From Tubulanus polymorphus (taxonomy: Eukaryota > Nemertea > Palaeonemertea > Tubulaniformes > Tubulanidae): a stretch of 64,000 nucleotides of DNA. A model generated the notes under the pieces. That model was given only the letters and a program-made list of their open reading frames with translations, made no database searches and was not told where the DNA came from. Shown one piece after another: positions 49,413-62,200 of this stretch. Within the stretch, counting starts at the first letter, position 1, and each line of letters opens with the position of its first letter. The stretch lies in the NCBI RefSeq assembly GCF_964204645.1, contig NC_134031.1:5129001-5193000 (forward strand), in the 5' to 3' direction. The position numbers and the translations under genes are program-made.

Positions 49413-51047
49413 ATGAAGCTAGCTGTTGTCCTTCTTTTGGTATGTGTAACATATTGTTACGGTGAGTTTATACTGAACATATTTCATCTTAGATTATTAA
49501 GAAAATTGCTGACAGTTTTCTCGTCATTACCCCTCCACGCTGGTTCATAAAAGAATTTCATCTCACTATTGCCATTTGCCATAAAAAAGGTTAATCCGAT
49601 TTTTCATTCGCATATATCAGGGGATTGTAGGATACCGTTCGAATTCGTCGGAGATTGGTTGATCGAAGACAAAATAAGTAAAGGATTCTCTATTCATCCG
49701 GGACACTTGGTCATCTACGAAGATAACGGCATGCGGTTTACGAAGGTCACATGTACCGAAAACAAAGGAGATAAATATCTTTTCAAGTAAGAGTTAAGAA
49801 AAAACTAACCGTTTTGAAAACGGTGTTAGAGGACCTGGATTCGAATCAGTAAAACGTAGATACAGATAATACTTTGAAGGTTAACTAGATATATTTAGAG
49901 TGGGCCTCTTGCGTTTCTAGTGCATATCAGTTTCATCGGGTAAATGATGAGCTACCTGATGAATCATTGATTATCAAGCATACATATATTATATATACAT
50001 TAATAGTAGCGAAAGCCCGTAGCCTAAATGAATCTAGATAACCTTCAAAGTACTATCCGTAGTTACGTTTTACAGAAAAAATGAACGGAACAGATATTCA
50101 ATATTGGACTCGAACCTTCATAAGTACAAGGTACTACAGACGACCGTGCTTGAGTGTTTTATTCAACACGGGTTCTCGCATACTCAAAACAACGTGAGAC
50201 GAATCCAAAATTACATTATCAATTATCATCTACAGGGTGAAGGAAGCTGATTCACCAGTCATTGGCTTTGACGCGTACAACTGTTTTGAAATCCAAATGT
50301 TCAAAGGTGATCTCACAATTAAGATGACAACCAGTAAGTAAAAAATGATTAACGACATTTTTTTTTCATTCAAATAGCAATTCAGAAAATTTGTATTTAG
50401 AATCTAAATGTTAAGCGTATCTCAACCTAATCAGTTAGATTCTGAGGTTTTAGTGCAAAAGCGTCTGCCTTTTCGGTGTTGATATCCATTAAGGAATAAG
50501 TTTTGCCTTCCTCTGAATGGAGATACCTCTTATCAATAGGTTTTGGTGATTTCAAGTCAATAAATTATGCATCTTCAATGCCGTTGTTTTAGAAACATCC
50601 AAACAGGGTTGACCTTGACTTTCAGACACAAATGACGCCGAAAGTGGCATGTACGTCGTACCAAAAGGTGATGCGGTTGACTTCAATCTAGTTTGCGATG
50701 GTCCACTCAGCGAAGTTCATTTCCTTACTCGAGCTACGTAAGCAATTTTTGAAACTCTCATCTTGTCAGAAGTTCTTAGTCTTTGGATCCAGTTCCGCGG
50801 TTGTAAGTTAGACTCTGAGTTAGAATTACCATTTCATTTTCGATGAGTTATGTAACTTTTGAGTCAAATCTTAACAAATCTCCTAACATGTGGAACTGGG
50901 GTCCTCATCGGTACGACACTACGACGATTGTCTCACTGACGCTTAATAGTTTATAAATCAAAATATCGGTTTTTTAGCGAGGACGAACCGATTCCGGACA
51001 AGAGGAAACGAATGGTTCGAGATTTGATGTTCAGTCGAAACCTGTGA
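49413..51047 (+). CDS. small secreted four-cysteine protein, five exons
   Basis: Exons 49413-49461, 49621-49786, 50236-50333, 50626-50737, 50978-51047 join in frame into 164 residues. Exon 1 is a signal peptide (MKLAVVLLLVCVTYCYG). The mature chain begins near GDCRIPFEFVGDWLIED, and the G-D-W at this place is reminiscent of the lipocalin GxW motif. Four later cysteines fall in DCRIP, VTCTE, YNCFE and VCDGP, enough for two disulfides. The C-terminus is basic (DKRKRMVRDLMFSRNL) and KRKR could be a proprotein processing site. No membrane segment follows the signal. The family was not recognised. Lipocalin-like fold is a guess from the GxW position and size only. It is intact in all exons. Confidence 0.85.
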
Positions 51048-51098
51048 GGAGTTTTCGGTAGAAAAAAAAAAACATTCGACAACATAAAATGAAGTTGA

Positions 51099-51104
51099 AA
51101 TAAA
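51099..51104 (+). terminator. polyadenylation signal of the secreted-protein gene
   Basis: AATAAA 52 bases after the stop at 51045-51047, with a second AATAAA close behind. Confidence 0.55.
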
Positions 51105-53263
51105 AAATCGATAAATAAACGATGGTTGTTTCAGACGGAACCAGTCGGTTCTGCAGTCGTTTCATTTGCATCTAGATTTAACTTAGATTTGACAAAAAAG
51201 TGGAAGTGGACTTACGGTGCGTGACCAGTGCAGTCTCCATCGAATGCTGGGTGTCGGCTAGAGGAGTTAAGCTTGCGACAGACGCGGCGAATTTCTTCGG
51301 CGAATCATTCGTCGTATAAATAAATCGCCGACGATTGAAATCGAGAAACCAAGGATGATACATTTCGGCAAATTCGATGACTGATTCGCCGATCAAATGA
51401 TTCATTACGTATTCTTTCGCCTAATTTATTCGGAGGAGGTGACACACTGGGTGAAATATAGCATGTTTGATGCGAAGGAATCGATTCGCCGTTTTGAAAA
51501 TTCGCATCGCGTCCATCGGTACACTATACAAAATTCGCCGATAATTCAGTCTGTCACAGGAGTAAAATACATGAAATTTCCAGATGGGGTCAAATTACTA
51601 ATTCACGATTGAACCTTATCCCAACACTCGACTGTTTTGATAGATATGTTTAAAACCCACTCCATGGCAATGCCACGTGGGGAGTGACAATGAAAACCTG
51701 GAGGTATGGGCAAACCTTGACCTACTGACCTTATTGTCCGCTAGATGGCGAATTAGTCGAAGGTGGCTGCTCTTACTGCACTATAGCATGCTTTAGAGCT
51801 GTCTTACAGTCGTTGAAATGCCCAAACACTGAAAGGTGGTGGAATTTTTTGAAGTGCCCCAGGATTTAGCATGATGTAGCTATAAAGAAGATCAACAATA
51901 TCTTATGAGTGAACAAATGAATTTTATTCATATAAAAATGGCGGATTTTAACATGAGCGGGACAGGAGATAGGCGATGTGGTAATTATAATGGATTATTA
52001 TTGTTAATAATGAACATTTATGAAAACCCTTTTATTCAAAACAGATCAAACGATGATGATATTCGGTATAACTTGAGACGAGTTATCTGTAAATTATATA
52101 TAAACCCACTTTCGAACAGCAGTGGATGCAGATTAGAGCGAATTCCTCGTAAAACATTTAACAACTAAGTGGGCTTTTTCGATTTGCGTGCATCTCATCA
52201 CCGCAGTCTGGGTGTTTTGTCAAAAATAACATTGAGAACAGCAACATTCTGCTGTCAGAAAATCATATTTTAGCCAATCGGGCCCGGATTCATGGACTGG
52301 GCGGTTATAAATTCACGCACTTTTGTTGGATTCTGCTTAATTTACTGTAGTTATGAAACGTTTCGTGATATTGAAAAATGAGTCGGCATATTCTTTAGAG
52401 TTCTTTTCGTTCAAAGGCTTGTATAAGCTTCTGCTGTTAACTTATTAAATATGGCCTGCTCTACAGAGTATTCCGATGACTATTCTAGAGCAGCTGTCAA
52501 ATGAAGTATCTTTGGGGAGTGAGAGAGCACTCCGCACAGTTAAACAAAATTTTCGTATTTCAGTTATGGTTGTTCAGTTTAGGTTGCAAAACCGAATACA
52601 TTTTGTAGATAAACAGTTATAATGAATGATATCGTCAGTTGCAGTATAGAAACTTTACTGTATGTAAAGCATCTGATGATTTTGTTGCTGTCGAAGCTAT
52701 GTCCTTTACATTACAAATTTTACATAATTGATTCGCCATGGTTGCTGGCACATTTAGTATTTATAAACGCGTTTAACCTAACTTCGCATTGCTCGTGTAC
52801 AATTTGTATGCATTCAAATTGTTTTGGTCGATGAAAGTGAGCTCTGGAATAATATATTCTTAGATGAATACCGAACATCTTGAATAAACTGAAGAAATTA
52901 CCTCTGAAAATAATGCCAAAAAAGTTATTCTTAGCGCATTCATTTTTGCTATATCCGACCAGCTTAACACGTGGTGATAATTTGATACAAAATTCAGTTT
53001 AGAAGGGATATTAGTCTATTTGCTTTATAAATATATAAAAATACTTAAAGAAGACCGGCGTCTTTTGGTGTAATTGACATCGATCGAACCTTCAAATCGA
53101 CTCTTTTTAGCCTGTTTCGTAGTATTGCTGGATTTCAAATGTAGTGTGACGAGCGTCCGTCTTCGGCGCTGTAACACGCGTATCACGACTGACGCGTATC
53201 GAGATGACGTCATAGATCTTCGTGCGTTTTTTGAAATGATGATAGTCGTCCGATCTCTCCGGG
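51105..53263. other. intergenic with decayed repeats
   Basis: 51265-51560 is dense in the words ATTCGCCGA and GAATCATTCGTCG, related to 30215-30330 on the other strand, and looks like a decayed inverted-repeat element. The rest shows no coding exon that could be supported. Short ORFs at 51397, 51905 and 52622 have no splice context or family feature. Confidence 0.4.
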
Positions 53264-56200
53264 TCACCAGATATCGCACCTATTCCTGGGATTCATCGGC
53301 GAGTCTATCGGGCATTTGAACTCGTCGGCGAAATTCTTGATTTGAGAAACAGCAGTATTCACTCTGAAATGACGATGTTACAGGTTGGATCATCAGAATT
53401 AGCAGTGTCCCATGCGCCGTATATTGATCGTCAACTATCAAATAGATTTCAAGGGACAAAATATTAAGCAGAAGAAATGAACAATTCTTTCAAGGGACAC
53501 ACGAATTGTCTCAGGGATGATTAATTTTCCATACCATAAAAGATGGCGTACTCGGGGAAAATAGACCATTATCAGGGACTATCCCTGACAATCAGTGACG
53601 GTTGGCAGCTCTGCCAGGGGCGGGTCTAGGACAATAGAGGGTAAGGGTCCAGAAGAAAAGAAAAGGCATATTTCGGATAAAGCAGCCATGTAAAAAGCCA
53701 CTTCGGTGTTGAAGATATTTTGAAGAAAAACACAAAAGATGCAAATCATGTTCGGATGAGTGTCAAGGTTGCAGGTTTTAACTATCTCTATCTTTGGCGA
53801 ACCGGGCAACCTCATCGGGGAGGCACGGGACTGAACCCCCTATTCCAGCCCCTAAATCCATTCCTGTCTTCATCTCGCGCATTTTTAGCTACGACAGCAG
53901 TACACTATTCATTCTAAGGGACATTAATGATTATGTAAAGCGAAACACATTAAATTTCTATCGACACTGACTCATCGTCTGCCAAACTACAGACATGCGA
54001 TCGATTGTCAAGTTGCGATGGGATCTCGCTTTTCAATTCGACAAAAAATGATCAAGTTGAAACATTAAGTTCACCTGATATATGTTACAGTACGCGCGCA
54101 CGATGTATAATATACCTGATTTTAGATGGTGGATGCACGTTTCCATGCAACAATTCAACCACAACCTCTTCTCGGATCGATTCACACCACGTCTACAAAA
54201 CGAAAACATAATGTCAACACTGAATACGTATTTGCATGGAGTGCACGGGACACCATCACGGGATACGTCTCTGGTCACTAGTTCACCAAAAAAACTAATG
54301 CGGCTGAAATTCACACGCGCTCCACCAGTTGGGGAGCGACATGCCTCGCCCGACTGCCGGGGTTCCCCGGAAAGCCAACTGCTATGAAATAATTCGACTT
54401 TATTCAGAAAATATCGAGACAATTGAAATGAAACCTCAGATTTTTAGAATTTCGTTTCTCCGATGATGAGATTTAGTTATAATATCGAAACGTTAAAACG
54501 ATCTACATCAAGTGGGTAGATTCATTTATCAACATCGAAAATTCAGTACGTACCAGTCTACCTCGGATTTTTCAAGTCCAATATTTCCACTTAAATGGGC
54601 TTTTGAAAATAGACCCGGGGATCGATGTCCAATACGGACTAAATCCGGAAGACTAGCTTTGTTATTTTGCGAAAGATTTCATGCTATCATTGGGTAATCG
54701 ATGTAACAAGAAAACAACAATGCATTAGTATGAATCGATTCTGACTGCATTCAACTCGCCAAAAAATTTACTATAACAACATCATATCTTATCAGGGTTT
54801 CAAATAAAACAAATAAAAGGCAATATTAAGGGGTTCGTGCTGGTTTTAAAACGAACCTGCGCATACGCGATGAAGAATATTCTAGAATTGGTGTTATTCA
54901 CTCCTGGTAACGACCTCACATCGACGTTGTTGGTTTGGTACGCTTTCAAACTGGCCTTCAGCCCGCCGGTATCGGACAACACTTCCTCTCTCATTCGCCG
55001 ACCGTTTACCTGAAAGTCGGAATATGTTGGAATCGTGAAAAATGTCATCAAGCTGACCAGGCAAAATATGAAATTTCAATCGAATTCAAGCAGAATATCA
55101 GAATTTCTCATTTCAGCCGGCCGCCTATATACCGTGTACGGGCCAAATTTGACTCAGGCCTGATCCGAGCCAATTTGACCCGGTTCAAATCGTCCCCGTG
55201 TGACGCAGCTATAGAAGTCACTTTTTACCTTTATTCCCTGATAGGTAGATTCGCTGATTACGTCTTCGATGCATTGAAGCTTCTGATTGGTTAATTCACT
55301 TGCAGACGACGACATCTTCGTTTTATTGAACCAATCGTCTGAGCCGTATCCGTCATACTGACTTCCTAAAATTATGAGAATCACAAAATTGTATTCACTC
55401 AATTTTTCTACCATGATACATGATGAAGAAAGTCACCGTAAAGAATCATTTTGACGGTCAGAATTTTCAAATGGAAACATATATTCATCTAATCCGACTT
55501 CTGTGCAATCCGAATTTAGAAGACAATGACAATGGGTGTTCATAAAATGAAGACTCCTAAAACAATGGCCGAAGACCCTTCGCGTGTCTTCCATCTTCAT
55601 TTTAGGCGTCCTCGTATTACAAATCACCATGGGATGTGCCTAAAACGAAGACCAAAGACCGATGACCCTGATCGTTTACGATAAAAACTAAAAAGTACAT
55701 GTACGTCGTAATAACCACCAAAAACATCCGAGTCAAGTCCGTTCTCGTACACATGATCGGATCGTTGCAGATCTGGATATTTCTGGACCACCTGATTATC
55801 TTTTTTTTTTAATTTTATGGGCCTTCGTTTGAGGCACACCCCAGACACTTACGTAGCCGAATTATTGATCCAAACCTCATCCTTACCTGACGGGTCAAAC
55901 CCATGTGAAAGTTCGTGCCCTAAGATAGCACCGATCGAGGCATAATTCAAATACCTGCAAAATATCATGCAATATTTTTCACCGATCGCGTGAGAAAAAA
56001 GACGAAAGAATCTTCTAATGAAATCGTCCTCTCGGCCTGTTAGTGATATCATCACCGTTATGCAATCAGATACCTGTTTAATTGGTTTCGCACGAATGAA
56101 GTGATTTATGATTCGATTATGAAATTCGCGCGATGTCGTAAACTTACTGTGGTTGATCGATATTAAAATATGGGTCTTGAAGGAATCCGATTGGTATTAC

Positions 56201-59200
56201 GATTTCGTTGAGTATCGCCGTATAGTAAGCGTTCGTTATGTACGGCGCCATTTGCCATCTGAAATTAGGACCGTATTAAACCCAACGCACACGGAAATAT
56301 GATATGACTTAGGAACTCGAGGATTCCACTTATGGCAGGCGAGGATCCACCAGATTCGCTGGTAGTAACTCTGACTTCCGCGTTAGATTTCATCTACATT
56401 TCAATCAAGACCGAATGAATTTTTTCTCTTAAAAAATCAAATATTATGTAGACTATATTCATATCGGAGTAGAAGAACTAACTTGACAACGTAAGACCTA
56501 TTGCTCGTCACGCCACCTGGTGGGAAACCTGGTGTTGCGGGTTCCCCATTAATGTAGGCGGATGTACATGGCTATCCGTTTTCTCTTTAACTTACTCCTT
56601 TTTATCTGGCCGATGCAACGAGGCCACCATTTTTTTCGTTTGGCCGTCCATAGTGGCGGTAAGAATTTCCAACATGGATGCATTTCCTGAATACGCCATC
56701 TGTTGACAAAAATAGACACCTTCGAATGACTCTCTAAGGCCCGAAAACCAAAAACATTTAAAGATTTAAAGCTATTTCCATAATTGGATTAATCTATTAA
56801 AAATTTCCCTGCTCATTAACTTACGTTTTGATAATATCTATCTAATTTGGTGACGTCAGCAGCTACGTCGGGGTAAGCTATCTTATAGTGGAGTAGAGCT
56901 GCCTGAAGAAATGATACCAAAGAGCACATGAACTTCGAAAAAAGTGTCCAATTAGACTAGTGAAAATGTATATCAATTCCTCTAACAAAGCAGCTATAGA
57001 AGAGAATGGAATATGAATTCATATTCACTTAGATGTCACGTTTATTTAGCATTACAACGTCAATATGGTACAAGGAAACTGGTACAAGATAATCAGGCTA
57101 CACCGAAAGAAGTCAGTCTATCTAAGCCCTGTCACTTAGTACCATCCACACCGCACTCACCACACTCACACACCATGTGAAAGATAAAACCCGTTATCGC
57201 TGCTTTGCGGCTACATTTGTTAATCTTTTTATTTTCTTTTCACTCAGTAATCTGATACATGTTTTTTTTTCTCATTCTGATCCTTCAAATCAAAAGCTGT
57301 GTACACTGTCTTTCAATATCCATTTGATTCCACGTACAACTGAATAAAGTAGTCGTCAAACTCGTCAAAAAGCTTAAAGAAATGTACCTTTTTCTTAGCG
57401 ATGCTTTGGGCTTCTATTCCGTTTAACCAAGGCAATTTGGGAAGAAAAGACACCAACGCATCCTTGACATTATTCACAATTTCGATAACCTGTAGAACCA
57501 ATGCAGAATATTTACTCAAACTACTAGAAACTAGAATAAGGGATACTCTAAAATTTGACTAATGCTATTCAGATTGATAATCACTCAACGTACCGCATGT
57601 TTATCGTTAAAAGGCACGTGATCGATGTACAGATTGGTCAGCGCCATATTGAACCACTCCTCGGTCGCTTCGAAACAAACATCCGACCTTGACTTTGTCT
57701 CCGTCTCACCTATCAATAAATAGATCATCACGCGCTGTGGTCAGGATATTATAAGAAATGCATCTACGCCTTATATGGTGATAGACGTATACACACGCCT
57801 TTTGAAATGGCAAAATAGTATAGACCATGAAACGTCAATCTTTTTTCCGAGGAAAGGGTGAATCTTTGAATATAATCAGCCAAAATCACCATAGCTTTCT
57901 CGACGTTCGTAAGATTTTTCGAAATCAATTTACTAGGCTACATCGGGACCACTCATTAAGAAATCAATAATAATAACACGGCCACTTGTTCGAACACATT
58001 GAAGCCTATCAAAGGAACACAACTGAACTTAATCCAACTCCGTAAACAATAAAAACAAATAAACAATACCTATGTACTGGAAATATATTCTATACTATAT
58101 ATCTACTAACTAGCTTACCTCCTTTTCTAATAAAACCCTATTTGAAATACAAAAATACGATGGGGTTGCTTGAACTCGGCTATTGTTAGTAAATGCAGCA
58201 TGGATGGTATGGTATTTTTGGGCTCATGAGAATTTCTATTCATGATACATACGTATCTAAACGCTAGTGCTCAGCAGCATATGTTCTTGTATGGGATTAA
58301 GCAGAACTTAATCGCTATGGCTTTTATGAATGTGTGAATTTTCGATTATTTATCAGCGTCTTTATTATTAGCGCTATACGCGAAAAGGTTATGGTTTTCA
58401 GCACTCTAGGAATACGGTTACCTGTTTTGACATTTAAGAAATTAGCACCAGCGCTTCTCAGCTCCAAGCCGAGAAAATCTTGATAACGTAGATAAAGCTT
58501 CCACACGAAGTAGTCGTTTAAGGCACTGAAAAAAATATCGCATCAGGTAAACTTAATATGGAAGATACATTTGGATTAGAATGTTTCGTGTTGGCCGATC
58601 TCAAAAAGAAGCATGGCCTTTCTCTGCAGGTGGTATAGGCTGCTTTGTTTAGTTCTCGTCCTTATTACTCACCTATCACCGCTTGACAAAAACCTATCCA
58701 GCTTCCTAAAATAGTCCAAATTCTCTACGAGTATTTCGGTATAGTCAGCTGGACGAAAACCACCCTTTTGAAAATACGCTCTCCAATTAATCTGTGGGGA
58801 AAATTTGGAAAGACTTGATGATAGATTTCAAGTAAATTGCGATTAGTTCGTATCGAAAATATTCTTGCAATATCGGTTGGCACTTACCATAGAACACATT
58901 TGTTCGAGCTGTAAGATATTTATATTTTTTGGATCATCGGAATTTGAGGTGGACTCGATCTGTAATAACAATTACTGGCAATATAGACAACCTAACCATA
59001 TGTACGGCGAACGACGCAGTCTCAAATGTATTGTCACTTCCTCAAAATGTATCAAAAGTGGAACAAAATTTGCTAGTCTCTATGTCCTCAAAAAATGATG
59101 AAATTGCTAAATGATGTCGACAATGCCGGAAAATTAATCTATGTACTGCCAGTGTTAGTGGAATAACGTTGGGCGTTGAAGTTCTATTTTTTGCATATGA

Positions 59201-62200
59201 ATCGTTGTTTTAGGACGTCAAATGAATTGCTAAAAGGCTAGCTTATTAACCATAACACTAGATCACGATAAAGTCCTAAGTTTCTTATGTGGCTTACCAG
59301 CCGCGCCAATTTTGTTTCTACGCTAAAAACGTTCAGTTTGAAGTGTCGAGCGTCCTGGTTGTCGAGTCCCAATAGTCGACCGACCGATTCGATGAACGCC
59401 TTATATTTCTGCGTTACGACGCTATTCGCCTCTGTGGTATAATATGCGCTGGGCAAACCCAGACCTGCCTTGTCCAGCTGCAAATAGAGGAAACAGCGAT
59501 GAAGTAGAATGATAACCCTCGAACGATAGCATCATATCATTCGAAGCTGTAAATTTGTAAATGTAAATTTGTTTTGTAAATTCCCGACAGAATCTGTTTA
59601 CACAAAAAGAAATCTGAATATGTGATTAAAGTAATAAGATTTCTCGTTTGATTTGAATATCGCTGGTGAATATTGTAAGAATTACTGTTGTTTTGTTGAA
59701 TTACTCGGTGAACTTGTATCCAAATATTCAGTTGAGTTTTAAATCGATTATAGAATCTCGCCGAGCCGCGGTGGAAATTTACTTCAAGAGCTCGTAATAA
59801 CCGCGTATTACACGTATCATTAACGTAAGTCGATTAATCCGTATGAAAACGGAGATTTATTATGGAAATAAAATCACATTTTGTAACTGTATTTCGGCGT
59901 TGAATACACGGCAATTTTTTTCATATCGACGGCGGCCTAATAGATTGATGAAATTGCATCGGATTAAGTATGTGAATACGAATAATCCCTGCGGGCTTGG
60001 TATTTTCAACGCCACATATGAAATGAAATTACGATTCTCAAAGCACCAACACCAACCGACACGGCGTATGCGAGTACAGCCACAAAATAACGAAAGCATT
60101 AATTTGCACACGACGCGCATACTGGATTCATATACGCATCAGGCACAAATTGTTTGATGAGCTGATGACGTTTTGAATGTTGTACGACAAGGGAATTGTT
60201 AATAATACATCCGCTAAATCACCAATTCGACTTCGGCGTTTGTAAAAGCGTGTATTCATCGTAGCAGCACGAAACCGCAATAAAACTGAAATCCAATTAT
60301 TATATTGGTCGCGTGTGAAACGCTGTGCATAGCGCACGTGTGTACAAGGTCAAGGCCTAGGTAGTTGCGCACGGAAACCGTCCGTAACGTGTATGAACCT
60401 TCGTTGATTTATATAAGAAAGCGCCGGAAGGAACTGGTGATAGAATTAAGATGATTTCACGTTTTAAATGAAATTATTTATAGCGAAATTGTCTTGTATG
60501 TAATAACACTTCGGCGCAAAGGATTCGAGCATTAGACATGATTCGCACATAGATGAACTATAGATAAGATGAACTTATTTAAACTGGGAAATTGAACTGA
60601 CGGTAAAATGCCAAAAATATATTTGTAAAATGACTATTTCTCTACTACAGCCCAACGCGCACGACGCAGGGAATCACGGAAACACGGAATCGAACGTATT
60701 GATATTGGATACATTGTTGGATACAATGTTTCTCGTTAACTCACTCGACACAGGGAAACGCTAGGAAACCTATTCCTGTCTCCTGTTTCCGCGTTCCCTT
60801 CGTCAGGTGCGTTAGGCTTGAGACCTAAAACTACGGCGCATTGAGAATGTGAAGCTATATCGATTAGATAGCAGAACCCCTGCCTAGAATCCACGTTATT
60901 TCATACTATATCACGGGCCATCACTATGAAATACTAAACGCATTCGGTGCGATGCAAATAAAAGCGATAAAATATTCAGATGAAATTGAAAAAAAAACAA
61001 ATAAAGCACAAAAAAAAGATTAACATCTGTAATACAGTTTAATGAAGGTAGGTTATGCTTAGAATTGTTTAATAAAACTTTTGATTGACGCAAATCGATA
61101 TCGACAGATTCATAAACGAATCCGATATATTGATAAATATTGTAGTATGTCCCGTGATTCTATCATTATCTGATTATTAGATTAGACTGAAAATCTATTT
61201 TTTCCTGTGAGAGTATGAATACCTATAGCAATATACAAACTATAGCAATTTTCCTCATTTGAGTAGTCGGACATAGACGTCGAATATAGAAGCTCAGCAT
61301 TGGAAATGTAAGGAGTTGTGGAAGAGCCGTTTTAACCTGGTGTCGAATCAGCTTATGTTTACTGATTGAAAAATAATTAGAATTAAGTTTGGTTTTACGA
61401 TTAATTTTAATCATATTGAGAGTTAAATAACTGTGGTGGAAACTACGACCAAATAGGAGTGGACCTTCACGTCTACCACACGGTTGGAAAATGGCGGATT
61501 AGACACACGATATCATTTTTACCTGAACGATATTTCGACTTCTATTCTTTATGTCCGGTCCTACATTTACGTAGAATATGGCGTCCGCCCAGTGGCGGAA
61601 GTGAATACCGGCCAATGCCATCGTCGGATACCAATTGCGTAATGTTCCTAAAAAAGATTCCATATACTGAAGTATACACGGCTGTAGTTTTTTTGACGCC
61701 TTATAAAACGTTACCATTATGAAACCTAAACAATGTTAACCATTCAGCGTCATTTTACAAACGACAGCCGTAAATCGATGTGCAAAACGTCACAGGTCTA
61801 TGTGTACACAAACAAGCTATCTGGCAAAATATTATTGACATAGATGTAGAATGGCTTCCTGTGATTATATAATGACCTATATTTGAACGTCGAAATGTTA
61901 TATTGCATTGAATATCATTAGAAGACGTATTGTAATAGTAAAGGATGTATGATTATATCAGAAGCGGCAGGCATAAATAGAAATGATAAGTAAATCGGAT
62001 TATTCGGTTAAATGGCGGATGTATACACGATGCGGAAGTCTGATATAAAAGTCAGACCCTGACGTGGGCATGCCGGTGGAATGACGAAGCTATCTACGAT
62101 ATGTGTAGGGCCGGCGTGAACTTCATCAGCGGCTACAAGCGGTTGATATGAAAATGTGTAAACATATAATTTCAATATTCAAACGTTTTAGAAAATATGT

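Noticed and set aside
54033-54422. Overlapping 101- and 129-codon ORFs on opposite strands
   Set aside because: No signal, domain or splice context, and neither supplies the missing M13 exon.
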